From: Stygiobacter electus
GTDB lineage: Bacteria > Bacteroidota > Ignavibacteria > Ignavibacteriales > Melioribacteraceae
DNA length: 64,000 bases
NCBI GenBank assembly: GCA_029210465.1
Contig: JARGDL010000001.1
Coordinates: 1-64,000, forward strand
Direction of reading: 5' to 3'
The position numbers were made by a program, and so were the translations under genes. Below the pieces are notes generated by a model. That model had not been told where the DNA came from and made no database searches. It saw nothing but the letters and a program-made list of their open reading frames with translations. The stretch's first letter is position 1. Every line of letters starts with the position of its first letter. This document shows positions 52,796 through 61,859 of the stretch, piece after piece.

Positions 52796-54379
52796 TTACC
52801 ACCGATATTCTATACCGGCTGAGTAATCAAAGGTTTTTTCTTTATAATATTGCCAAACAAAGTTACTTTTATTTAAGATATTTTGAAAGTCCATTTTAAT
52901 TTTTAATCCGTTCAGTAATTCATATGAGCAACCAAAGTTAAGATTAGAATAATTATTTATTCTTTGGTTGTTAAACAAATCAGAATAATAATCAGCAAGA
53001 AAAGAATATCCCACATTTACACTAAAATTGAAGTTGAATTTATAGCTATAATTTAAATTTAAGTTCCAAGTTGGTTCAAAAGGTATTTGTTTGTTATTAC
53101 TATCTTGAATTTTTTGATAAGTAAATTCACCAAATAAGTTACCATAAAAATTATTGTATAAATAAAAATTGGTAACCAATGAAAATTTTGAAATATCATT
53201 TTTAGTAAAGATGTCATACTTTTTATTATTACTATTTTCTAAATAAAAAATATAGTTATCATAAGAAGCAATATTAGAAGTAATAGAAGCTAAGAATATT
53301 TTTTTAATTTCATATTTAATTCCAAGCTTCAAATCATTTGTGTGTTTCACAAAAGCGTTATCTAAATTCAAATTAGAATACAAATTTCTTTTTTGAAAAT
53401 CTTTAATTAACATCATTTCAATATGAGGATTAAACAAAGCAGATATACTTAAATTATTATCAATTTTTAATTCACCAAAAGCAAATGGGACAAAGAAATT
53501 ATTTTTTGAATTCGTATTATAATTTATTCCCGCTTCAATATTAATGAAATTCAATGGATTTGTTTTTACATAAACTTTGGAATCAAAGAAATTATATAGT
53601 CTATCTTGCAAGATGTTATCAGTTAGATTCTGTTTTAAGTAATTAACTTTACCTCCAATAGAAAATTTTGGAAAACTTAATTCTGTAAAAACATTTGTAT
53701 TAATTTTAATTTCCTTCAAATTATTTGAACTAACATTAAAAACATCTCCTTCCAAATCGAACCCAAAATGGAAATAATCAACGTAATTATTTTTTAATGA
53801 AAAGTTGGCTAAAAAGTTTTTAGTTTCTCTTTTTTCATTTGGGTTCAATGAACCAAAAAAGTTGTATGAGTCTCTTTGAAAAGCACCATCTAATCTAATT
53901 TTACTTCCTGGTAAAAAGTCAGATTTCGTACTAATGAAAAAATCGTTACTAATATTTACACCAGAATTATTATAGCCAGCAAATGGAATATATTCTTTAA
54001 TGTTACTTCCCCACACTTTCATATTAAATAGATAGTTATCAAAACTTTTTGTTAAGAACAATTCACCTAATGGAAAAGAATATTTGCCAAGCATAATGTT
54101 TAATTTACCAGAAAAATAATCTTGGGAAAGTTTTATGTTTGGTAAATTTTGAATTGGTAAAGATTGAAAAAATATTGGTAATTCTTCAGGTGAATATTGA
54201 GGAGTAAAAAAATCTTTTGATGTAATTGAAATCAATTCAGCTTTAGGTTTTTGAGCAGACTGAACATCAATGCTTTGTTTCCCGGTAATTACAAAATCTG
54301 GTAATTCTATACTTTGCTGTTCGGTTTGTGCAAAAAGGTTCATTGCAAAAATTAAAGTTACAATTAAAAATTTTTTCAT
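52796..54379 (-). CDS. Outer-membrane beta-barrel protein (TonB-dependent-like)
   Basis: A 527-aa exported protein (signal KKFLIVTLIFAMNLFAQ). The mature part starts with a short TonB-box-like segment (ELPDFVITGKQSIDVQS) and continues as alternating amphipathic strands typical of a barrel, ending in an aromatic residue (YSAGIEYRW). It is shorter than classic TonB receptors and the plug domain appears reduced. The position between a TPR protein and the ExbB/D/TonB genes supports TonB-driven function. Its stop lies 4 bp from the HU-SPOR start. Confidence 0.72.
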   Translation of the reverse strand: MKKFLIVTLIFAMNLFAQTEQQSIELPDFVITGKQSIDVQSAQKPKAELISITSKDFFTPQYSPEELPIFFQSLPIQNLPNIKLSQDYFSGKLNIMLGKYSFPLGELFLTKSFDNYLFNMKVWGSNIKEYIPFAGYNNSGVNISNDFFISTKSDFLPGSKIRLDGAFQRDSYNFFGSLNPNEKRETKNFLANFSLKNNYVDYFHFGFDLEGDVFNVSSNNLKEIKINTNVFTELSFPKFSIGGKVNYLKQNLTDNILQDRLYNFFDSKVYVKTNPLNFINIEAGINYNTNSKNNFFVPFAFGELKIDNNLSISALFNPHIEMMLIKDFQKRNLYSNLNLDNAFVKHTNDLKLGIKYEIKKIFLASITSNIASYDNYIFYLENSNNKKYDIFTKNDISKFSLVTNFYLYNNFYGNLFGEFTYQKIQDSNNKQIPFEPTWNLNLNYSYKFNFNFSVNVGYSFLADYYSDLFNNQRINNYSNLNFGCSYELLNGLKIKMDFQNILNKSNFVWQYYKEKTFDYSAGIEYRW

Positions 54380-57339
54380 TACAAACCTTTCATTTTCTTT
54401 TTAGCTTCGTCTGCATAAGAATCATTTGAATGTCGAATTAATACAGCTCGGAACATTTCTCTTGCTTGTTTCTTATCGTTTAATTTAATGAAGCAATCAC
54501 CTAAACGTAAAAGTGATTTTGTGTACCATTCATCATAAGCTGCAAAAACACTTCTTGTCCTGACAAAATGGGTAATAGCTTCTTCAATTTTATTTTGATT
54601 AAAATATACCATTCCCAAATTATATTGAGCTTCAGCACCTAAATCATCAAGATTTTTTTCTGCCACTTCTCTTAAATAAAGTTCTGCTTTATCATAATTA
54701 TTGCGTGATAATTCAATCTTACCAATTTCAACTTTTGACTTTGCTGAATAAATTGAAGAATTATAAAAATTTGCAACCTGTTCAAAAGTTGCAATTGCAT
54801 CATCAATGCTACCTAATTTAACTTCAGTTTTTCCACGTAGAAATAATAATTCAGGGATTCTGTTTGAAGAAGAATTTGCAGCAATTGTTTCTTCTAAAAT
54901 TTTATATGCATCATTAAATTGATTTTTCTCAAAATAAATGTTTACTAATTCTACAGTGGAAGAAATACCAATATCATTTTTAAGAGCTAAACTTCTTGAA
55001 GAAGAAAAATTTGAAATCGCTTCATCATAATTTTTTAAATTCGATGCTGATTTGCCAATCCAATAATATGCGTTTGCGACTAAATTACTTTTAGGATAAT
55101 GATTTATAAAATCTTTATAAGAATTGATAGCTTGATTATAATTTTCTAAACTATAGTATAAATCACCTTTCTTAAAATAAATTTGATCACTGAATTTCGA
55201 ATTAGGATTGTTACTGATAAATTCATCAATGAATGAAATAGCTTTTTCAGGTTGATTGAGTGCTACATAAGAATACTGAATTCCATTAACAGCATCAAAA
55301 ATATATTGTGAATTTGGATAACCTTCAATAACTCGTGAATAATACACAATCGAAGAATCATAACTTCCTTTGTTGAAATAAGAATCACCAATCGAATATT
55401 CAACTATTGGGCGTAAGTCTGTATTAGGATATTTACTAAGAAGTGTTTTGTAAGATGATATAGCATCATCAAATTTATTTTGTTGAAAATGAATCCAACC
55501 AATTACATATTGAGATTCATCAACATATTTTGATTTTGGAAATTTAACTTGTAACTCTTCAAAAATATTTATAGCATTTTCTGATTTACCTGATTTGAAT
55601 AATGCTTGACCAAATTGATAATAAGCTAAATCATTATCAAGATTTTTATCATTTGAAAATATTTGTTGATAAAGAGCTGCAGCTTTTCCAAAATTTTTTG
55701 ATCCGTAATAACTATCAGCTAATCTTAATTTTATTTCACTAATATTTTTATCATTTGGAAAACGATTTATATAATCACTGAAAATTTCAATTGCATTTCT
55801 AAAATCTTTTGAATTAAAATATGAATATGCTTTCCCCAGCAATGTTTGTCTGTTAATTAATTTATCATTTGATTTTACCAAATTATAATGTTTAAGTGCC
55901 GCAACATATTTACCTTGATAAAAATAAACTTCGGCTAAATAAAAATTAACTTTATCACTTTCAAAAGATTTATCATTTTTAATTATATATTCTAAATTAT
56001 TTTCGGCATCTGAATAATTCTTCAAAAAATAATTTGTAACACCTAATCCAAGATTTATTCTATAAATTAAATCTTGGTTAGCTGCTTTAATATTCTTTGC
56101 ATCTGTAAAATATTTTTTTGCTTCTGCATATAATTTATTATTAAGTCTTAACTCACCAAGAAGAATTAAAGCTTTTAATTTAGTTTGGATATCATTTGAC
56201 AAGACTGCACTTTGAAGAGATTCTTCTGCCACTTTCGAGTTACTTTCATTTGCAAAAACAACACCTCTGCTAAACTGTGCTTTTGAAGCTAATCTATGTT
56301 CAGGATAATCAGTCAAGAATTTTTGGAATATCTCTTCAGCTTTTTTAGAATTTCCCAAATATCTTTGACATTCTCCCGACCAGTATAGTGATAAAATTTT
56401 AATGCTATCAGTTGAAGTTTTATATAAACTATCAAAGACAACAAATGCATCTTTATACTTGTTTTGTTGAAAATCTATCCATGCTTTACTGAATAGCGCT
56501 CGATTAACAAAATCTTTATTTGATGAATTGTTGATCAACTGTAATAAAATTTCATTTGCATCAAAAAATTCATTTAAACGAGCATGCGAAACTGCTAAAA
56601 AATATTTTGCTTCATTTTGTTTTTCCTCATCAAGAAGATTTATCTGATTGTCACTCAATTCTAATATTGCGTTATCATAATCATTCAAATTAAAATAGCA
56701 GATCCCAATTCTAAACTCAGCTAAAGGTGAAAGCTCACTTTTATTATAATAAGTTAATATTTCATCATATAGAACAATTGCTTTTTTGAATTCATTAGTC
56801 TTTTCGTAAACTTGAGCTAAAGAGTAAATTGAATTAACATAAAATTGGTTTGTCCTTTTGTTAGTAATTGCTTCCTTGAAGTAATCTTCGGCATCGGCAA
56901 ATTTATTTTCTGAATTGTAAGATTCAGCTATCCAATAAAGTGCAGAACCATAGAATTCAGTGTAAGGAAAATTATTTATTAATGTGAAAAATCTATCACG
57001 TGCTTTTCTAAATTCATTTTTCTTATTATAGATAACACCAAGTTTATAATAAGCTATAGATTTTAAATCACTTACAAAATTTTCCTGAATAAATTCTTCA
57101 AACTCAATTGCCGCACCATCAAGTTGATCTAAATTTAGTAAGCAATCTGCAATATAAAATTTTGAAATTGATTTATCCTTTTGATCAATTTTATCTGAGT
57201 TTTTTATTTGCTCAAAAAACTTTAAAGCTACACCATAATTAAAATCATAATATGCCTTAAAAGCCTCATCAAAAATTTTATTATCATTTTGTGAGAAAAT
57301 TGAATTTGTAAACAAAAGTAAGATTAATAATTTTTTCAT
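54379..57339 (-). CDS. Giant periplasmic TPR protein
   Basis: A 986-aa exported protein (signal KKLLILLLFTNSIFSQ; ATG at 57339 chosen over an upstream TTG). It is built almost entirely from about 25 TPR/Sel1-like units of 34-37 residues (such as AIYWIGKSA-type helices and FDDAISSYKTLLSKYPNTDLR). The tandem arrangement with the pattern YPxSxxxxxAxY recalls YbgF/CpoB and BamD-type periplasmic TPRs. It overlaps the beta-barrel gene by 1 bp, so the two are likely partners in envelope assembly. Confidence 0.8.
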   Translation of the reverse strand: MKKLLILLLFTNSIFSQNDNKIFDEAFKAYYDFNYGVALKFFEQIKNSDKIDQKDKSISKFYIADCLLNLDQLDGAAIEFEEFIQENFVSDLKSIAYYKLGVIYNKKNEFRKARDRFFTLINNFPYTEFYGSALYWIAESYNSENKFADAEDYFKEAITNKRTNQFYVNSIYSLAQVYEKTNEFKKAIVLYDEILTYYNKSELSPLAEFRIGICYFNLNDYDNAILELSDNQINLLDEEKQNEAKYFLAVSHARLNEFFDANEILLQLINNSSNKDFVNRALFSKAWIDFQQNKYKDAFVVFDSLYKTSTDSIKILSLYWSGECQRYLGNSKKAEEIFQKFLTDYPEHRLASKAQFSRGVVFANESNSKVAEESLQSAVLSNDIQTKLKALILLGELRLNNKLYAEAKKYFTDAKNIKAANQDLIYRINLGLGVTNYFLKNYSDAENNLEYIIKNDKSFESDKVNFYLAEVYFYQGKYVAALKHYNLVKSNDKLINRQTLLGKAYSYFNSKDFRNAIEIFSDYINRFPNDKNISEIKLRLADSYYGSKNFGKAAALYQQIFSNDKNLDNDLAYYQFGQALFKSGKSENAINIFEELQVKFPKSKYVDESQYVIGWIHFQQNKFDDAISSYKTLLSKYPNTDLRPIVEYSIGDSYFNKGSYDSSIVYYSRVIEGYPNSQYIFDAVNGIQYSYVALNQPEKAISFIDEFISNNPNSKFSDQIYFKKGDLYYSLENYNQAINSYKDFINHYPKSNLVANAYYWIGKSASNLKNYDEAISNFSSSRSLALKNDIGISSTVELVNIYFEKNQFNDAYKILEETIAANSSSNRIPELLFLRGKTEVKLGSIDDAIATFEQVANFYNSSIYSAKSKVEIGKIELSRNNYDKAELYLREVAEKNLDDLGAEAQYNLGMVYFNQNKIEEAITHFVRTRSVFAAYDEWYTKSLLRLGDCFIKLNDKKQAREMFRAVLIRHSNDSYADEAKKKMKGL

Positions 57340-57347
57340 TGTCTTTA

Positions 57348-58166
57348 TCAAATGTTTTGAAAAATAATTATAACAAGTGGTGCCGCTAAACTTACAATAA
57401 AATTCACTACATCATTATCAATCCAATAAAATCCTTGGTAATAATTTGTCTTCACACCGCAATGAATTTTTCTTTCAGTAATTTTTTTACATATATTACA
57501 TTCATGTTGAAGCTGAAGAGTTGCACCTAAAATACTATCGATTATACTTCCTGCAAAACCAGAAACAATAATTAAGAGAAAGTAATAAATATAATTCATA
57601 TTAATCCAAAACACACCTGAAAAAGCAATAACAAATGTCCCGAGCAAAGCACCAAATGAACCAATTAAAGAAATACCGCCAGAAACACCTTGTTCAACTT
57701 TCTTGAATGTTAGAATGTTATACGTTTCTGTTTTTTTCCATGTTCCTAATTCAGTTGCCCAAGTATCAGCGCAAACTGCTGAAAGCGAACTTAAATAAAG
57801 TAAGTAATAAAAATCATTTTGAGTTAAAAAATTCATTACAACTAAAACGCCACCAATACCACCATTTGCTAAAACCTGTGCATAATCGCGAACTCCACTT
57901 TTTTCGAAGAATAATTCGACATTTTCATTTTTTTTCTTTCTTGCTTTTGAAAGCAAGCTAGAAAGGATAAAAAATGTTAATATGGGAACACTCCATTTGA
58001 TTCCACCGAGACTAAAAATTATTCCTGCCAAAAAGAAAGTTGCCAAACTTCCATTAATGGTTAAGAATTTAAGTCTGTACGAAATAAATACAATTAAAAA
58101 AGCTATGAAAAGACTTAATATTAATTGATTAAAAAAAGAGATGTTAAAAATAAATAATAGTGTCAT
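57348..58166 (-). CDS. DUF92 membrane protein (VTE6-like)
   Basis: A 272-aa protein with about seven helices and the DUF92/TIGR00297 signature LSSLSAVCADTWATELGTW, then GGISLIGSFGALLGTFVIA and GSIIDSILGATLQ. Plant relatives (VTE6) phosphorylate phytyl phosphate; the bacterial role is unproven. It is first in the envelope operon, followed after 8 bp by the TPR gene. Confidence 0.85.
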   Translation of the reverse strand: MTLLFIFNISFFNQLILSLFIAFLIVFISYRLKFLTINGSLATFFLAGIIFSLGGIKWSVPILTFFILSSLLSKARKKKNENVELFFEKSGVRDYAQVLANGGIGGVLVVMNFLTQNDFYYLLYLSSLSAVCADTWATELGTWKKTETYNILTFKKVEQGVSGGISLIGSFGALLGTFVIAFSGVFWINMNYIYYFLLIIVSGFAGSIIDSILGATLQLQHECNICKKITERKIHCGVKTNYYQGFYWIDNDVVNFIVSLAAPLVIIIFQNI

Positions 58167-58226
58167 TTACATTTCAAAATTAAGAACGAATATAAACAAA
58201 TGTGAAAGAAGTTAAAAAAGAATTGG

Positions 58227-58310
58227 TGCGGAAGGCGGGACTTGAACCCGCACGCCCTAACGGGCACTACCCCCTCAAAGTAGCGTGTATGCCAATTTCA
58301 CCACTTCCGC
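58227..58310 (-). tRNA. tRNA-Leu(GAG)
   Basis: An 84-nt class II tRNA on the minus strand: acceptor GCGGAAG with CTTCCGC, long variable arm (TGCCCGTTAGGGCG), anticodon loop TTGAGGG giving anticodon GAG, discriminator A. Confidence 0.9.
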
Positions 58311-58501
58311 AAAAAACCGATGCAAAATTATATGAGCTGAATTTGAAAAGCAAATTCTTTTGAAATTTATAAGTTAATTTCAAACTTTTTAACATTCTTC
58401 AGAGAAACTATTAATTTGGTTAAAATAATTTATGAAGAACACAGGCCAAAATCTTGAATACTTCATTTTCATTTTGGACCATTTAATCATTTCTAAAAAA
58501 A

Positions 58502-59482
58502 TTATTTTAATAGCGAATTTTTCTGAAGCCAATCATCATTATAAATTGTTGAGAAATATTTATAACCACTATCACAAAATATTGTAACAATATTTGCTTC
58601 ATGATCAATTTCCTTCGCAAGTTTTACAGCACCCCAAATATTTGCACCACTCGAACCACCAACTAAAATTCCTTCTTCAAAAGCTAATTTTTTTGTCCAA
58701 CCAAATGCTTTTTTATCATCAACTTGAAACATATCGTCTAAAATTTCTAATTGTGCTGTCTTAATTAAAAACTCGTCCCCCATTCCTTCAATTAAATATC
58801 GCTTTGGTTCTACTAATTTTTTTTCTTTGAAATAATTATAAAAAATTGAACCAACAGGATCTATACCAATTACTTTAATATTAGGATTTTTTTCTTTTAA
58901 AAATTTACCTGCACCAGTTATTGTTCCACCAGTACCAATTGCTCCAATCAAATAATCAATTTTGCCTTCAGTTTGTTCCCAAATTTCTTGACCAGTCGTA
59001 AAATAATGTGCTTCGTTGTTATCAAGATTATTATGTTGATCAATGTAATACCAATCTGGATTTTCTTTTACAAGATTTAACGCATAGTTATTATATGACT
59101 GCGGATCTTCCGGTGGTAATGATGCATCTACTTTTATTACATCTACTCCAAGAACTTCAAGCATTTTAATTTTTTCTTTACTTGTCGTATCTCTTATAAC
59201 AATTTTTAATTTATAACCTTTATGGCGGCAAACAATAGCTAAACCCATTGCAGTGTTGCCAGATGAATTTTCAATAATTGTATCGCCGGGTTTAATCTTT
59301 TTTTCACGTTCGGCTTTTTCAATCATATAAAGTGCAATTCTATCTTTTATACTTCCACCGGGATTTAAAAATTCAAGTTTTGCAAAAATATTTGCTTTTA
59401 ATCCTTTTGTAATGTTATTTAGTTTTACAAGTGGTGTGTTTCCAATTGCATCTAAAATGTTGTTGTATTTTTCAAGTGTCAT
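58502..59482 (-). CDS. Cysteine synthase / cystathionine beta-synthase family enzyme
   Basis: A 326-aa PLP enzyme of fold type II. The PLP lysine lies in NPGGSIKDRIA (Lys about 44), the Asn loop in SSGNTAMGLA, and the phosphate loop in GAIGTGGTITGAG. The lack of regulatory CBS domains and the sequence GMGDEFLIKTAQLEI with SGYKYFSTIYND fit the cysteine synthase/CBS group. It makes cysteine or cystathionine; which cannot be decided here. It lies 2 bp downstream of fmt. Confidence 0.87.
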   Translation of the reverse strand: MTLEKYNNILDAIGNTPLVKLNNITKGLKANIFAKLEFLNPGGSIKDRIALYMIEKAEREKKIKPGDTIIENSSGNTAMGLAIVCRHKGYKLKIVIRDTTSKEKIKMLEVLGVDVIKVDASLPPEDPQSYNNYALNLVKENPDWYYIDQHNNLDNNEAHYFTTGQEIWEQTEGKIDYLIGAIGTGGTITGAGKFLKEKNPNIKVIGIDPVGSIFYNYFKEKKLVEPKRYLIEGMGDEFLIKTAQLEILDDMFQVDDKKAFGWTKKLAFEEGILVGGSSGANIWGAVKLAKEIDHEANIVTIFCDSGYKYFSTIYNDDWLQKNSLLK

Positions 59483-59484
59483 AA

Positions 59485-60384
59485 TTAAAATGAATAACCT
59501 CTAAGAAATTCTTCTGCTGACATTTTTTTCCTTCCTTCTGGTTGCAGTTCTAAGATTTCGAGATAACCATCTGATGTTTTAAGAAAAATTTCTTTTTTTG
59601 TTGTTATAATTGTTTCTGAATTTTGTGAATTAAAATTTGTTAATCTAGTTTTAATAATTTTATATGATTTCCCATTGTATTCCAAAATTGCAGAGGGATG
59701 AGGCGATAATCCGCGAACAAGATTATGAATTTCAACTGAGGTTCTTTTTAAATCAATTTTACAAAGTTCTTTTGTAATTTTAGGTGCCGGTGTTGCAAGT
59801 GAATTATCCTGTTTTGTTAATTCATAAAATCCATTTTCTATTTTTTCAATTGTCTTTAATAAAACATCTGCACCAAGAATCTTTAATTTTTCATAAAGTG
59901 AACCCAGATTATCATCATCTTCAATTTTTATTTTCTCCTGAAGGATAATATTACCAGTATCCACTTTTTCATCTAAAAAAAATGTTGTTACACCAGTTTC
60001 TTTTTCACCATTGATTAATGCCCAATGAATTGGTGCTGCACCGCGATATTTAGGGAGTAATGATGCATGTAAATTGATTGAACCTTTTTGAGGAATCTGC
60101 AAAACTTCTTTCGGTAAAATTCTGAAAGCAACTATAACAAATAAATCTGCATTTGTCTTTTTTAATTTCTGAATGAACTCTTCATCTTTTAAATTAATTG
60201 GAGTTAAAACTTCCAACCCTTTTTCAATGGCAAATTCTTTTAGAGGTGTAAAAGAAATTTTCTTCCCCCTTCCTCTTTCTTTATCAGGTGCAGAAACGGC
60301 AAAAATTATTTCATGATGGCTATTTAATAATTTTTCCAATGAAGGAATAGCAAACTCTGCAGAACCCATGAAAACAATTTTCAT
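59485..60384 (-). CDS. fmt: Methionyl-tRNA formyltransferase
   Basis: A 299-aa enzyme that formylates initiator Met-tRNA. It shows the N-terminal VFMGSAEFAIPSLEKLL, the catalytic-loop signature HASLLPKYRGAAPIHWALINGEKETGVT (Asn and His present), and a C-terminal OB-like domain (about 205-299). It follows def in the usual def-fmt order with a 33-bp gap. Confidence 0.95.
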   Translation of the reverse strand: MKIVFMGSAEFAIPSLEKLLNSHHEIIFAVSAPDKERGRGKKISFTPLKEFAIEKGLEVLTPINLKDEEFIQKLKKTNADLFVIVAFRILPKEVLQIPQKGSINLHASLLPKYRGAAPIHWALINGEKETGVTTFFLDEKVDTGNIILQEKIKIEDDDNLGSLYEKLKILGADVLLKTIEKIENGFYELTKQDNSLATPAPKITKELCKIDLKRTSVEIHNLVRGLSPHPSAILEYNGKSYKIIKTRLTNFNSQNSETIITTKKEIFLKTSDGYLEILELQPEGRKKMSAEEFLRGYSF

Positions 60385-60417
60385 ACATTACCTTATAGAA
60401 GTGTACAGCTGAAGAAA

Positions 60418-60960
60418 TTATTTTGTTATAGGATAATCTATTTTAATTTCACGTTTGGCAATTTTTTCTAATTCTGGCTGAAGTTGTTTTTTAATTTCTT
60501 CTTTTACCCTATCGGGAATCATTTTTCCAATAAGGTGATCATATTCATGAAGAATTACACGAGCAAAAAGATCATCAGCCTCAATTTCTTTAATATTTTC
60601 ATCTGTATCTAAGTAACGAACTTTAATTTTTTCTGGTCTTTCCACTTCAGCACGTAAAAGAGGAAGACTCAAACAACCTTCTTCCATTATTGCTGTTTCA
60701 TCACTCTTTAAAATAATCTCAGGATTTATAAAAACCATTGGTTTAAATTTTTCGTAGCCTTCAACACCTTCTAAATCAATCACAAAAAGTGATTCAGTAA
60801 AACCGACTTGATTTGCCGCCAAACCAATTCCGTTTGCATTTCGCATTGTATCAAACATGTTTCTAATCTTTTCAATTAAATTATCATCAACAGCTTTAAC
60901 TGGTTTAGCTTTTTTCCTTAATATTTTATCGCCGTAAACAGTTATTGGAATTATCGCCAT
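60418..60960 (-). CDS. def: Peptide deformylase
   Basis: A 180-aa metalloenzyme that removes the N-formyl group. All three motifs are present: GIGLAANQVG, EGCLSLP (metal Cys), and HEYDHLIG (HExxH). It precedes fmt and overlaps the upstream membrane-protein gene by 1 bp. Confidence 0.96.
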   Translation of the reverse strand: MAIIPITVYGDKILRKKAKPVKAVDDNLIEKIRNMFDTMRNANGIGLAANQVGFTESLFVIDLEGVEGYEKFKPMVFINPEIILKSDETAIMEEGCLSLPLLRAEVERPEKIKVRYLDTDENIKEIEADDLFARVILHEYDHLIGKMIPDRVKEEIKKQLQPELEKIAKREIKIDYPITK

Positions 60961-61859
60961 TAGTTATTTATCACCTCTGCAGATATTTCTTCTGCACTTA
61001 TATCTTTATAAATTAATACTTCAGTAGAACAAAACAACATTCTAATTAATAATCGAAAAATAATTAACAATTGTTGAAGTACAAAAGTAATTGCTAAAAA
61101 ATAAGCTGGTATCCTTGGTATAAATTTACCAATGATATTATAAACCAGAACACCTACTGCACCTAAAACAGCAACAGTTAAAAATACTGTAAATGCTTGT
61201 GTAAAATTATTTTTTAAGAATTTTAATACTGGAATAATTTCTTTATGAACATTAAGATTATCATTTACTGCTAACGAAACTTTTGTGTAATCAGAAATCA
61301 TAGTTACACATCCAATCATAAAAATTAAGAATACGTATCTCAATGATTTTAACAAAAATTCAAGCAATTCATTTTCTGAATCGCGAAATATATATGTGAT
61401 TATGTCCCCTAATTGTTCGTAAATAAAAAAGATGATAATAAAAAGTATAAGTGAATAGAACAAAACTTTGAAAAACCTAAAAAAGTATTTTACACCTCCA
61501 TAAAAAAAATCTACCAAATGGTTTTTTGCTGGATTATTAAAAATTGCAATTATACCTGCTAAAAAGAATGTTTGAATAATTGTATAAATAACAACTACTG
61601 CATAAATAGAAATTGGAATTTGGTCGAGTTGAATTTCATATAAGTGACGAAATTGTAAAAACCAAAAGTAGTCAAAATGTTCAGTCAGTCTATCGCTCAT
61701 ATTTGAATGAGAAAGATTAATCAATAATAAATTATAAATTGGTACTGTTAAAACAATTGCACTTGCGGCATTTAAGAACCACATAAGAAAAACAATTTTT
61801 GCATTGTAAAATACTGAACGACTTCCATTTGTTAAAACATTTTTAATTGAATTTATCAT
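60960..61859 (-). CDS. Hypothetical membrane protein, 299 aa
   Basis: An integral membrane protein with about six helices and no recognised enzyme motif. The ATG at 61859 is preferred to one at 61907 because it overlaps the upstream stop (ATGA). The pattern resembles DUF4013-like permease-type proteins, but this is weak. It lies between the M1 peptidase and def genes in one leftward operon. Confidence 0.6.
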   Translation of the reverse strand: MINSIKNVLTNGSRSVFYNAKIVFLMWFLNAASAIVLTVPIYNLLLINLSHSNMSDRLTEHFDYFWFLQFRHLYEIQLDQIPISIYAVVVIYTIIQTFFLAGIIAIFNNPAKNHLVDFFYGGVKYFFRFFKVLFYSLILFIIIFFIYEQLGDIITYIFRDSENELLEFLLKSLRYVFLIFMIGCVTMISDYTKVSLAVNDNLNVHKEIIPVLKFLKNNFTQAFTVFLTVAVLGAVGVLVYNIIGKFIPRIPAYFLAITFVLQQLLIIFRLLIRMLFCSTEVLIYKDISAEEISAEVINN

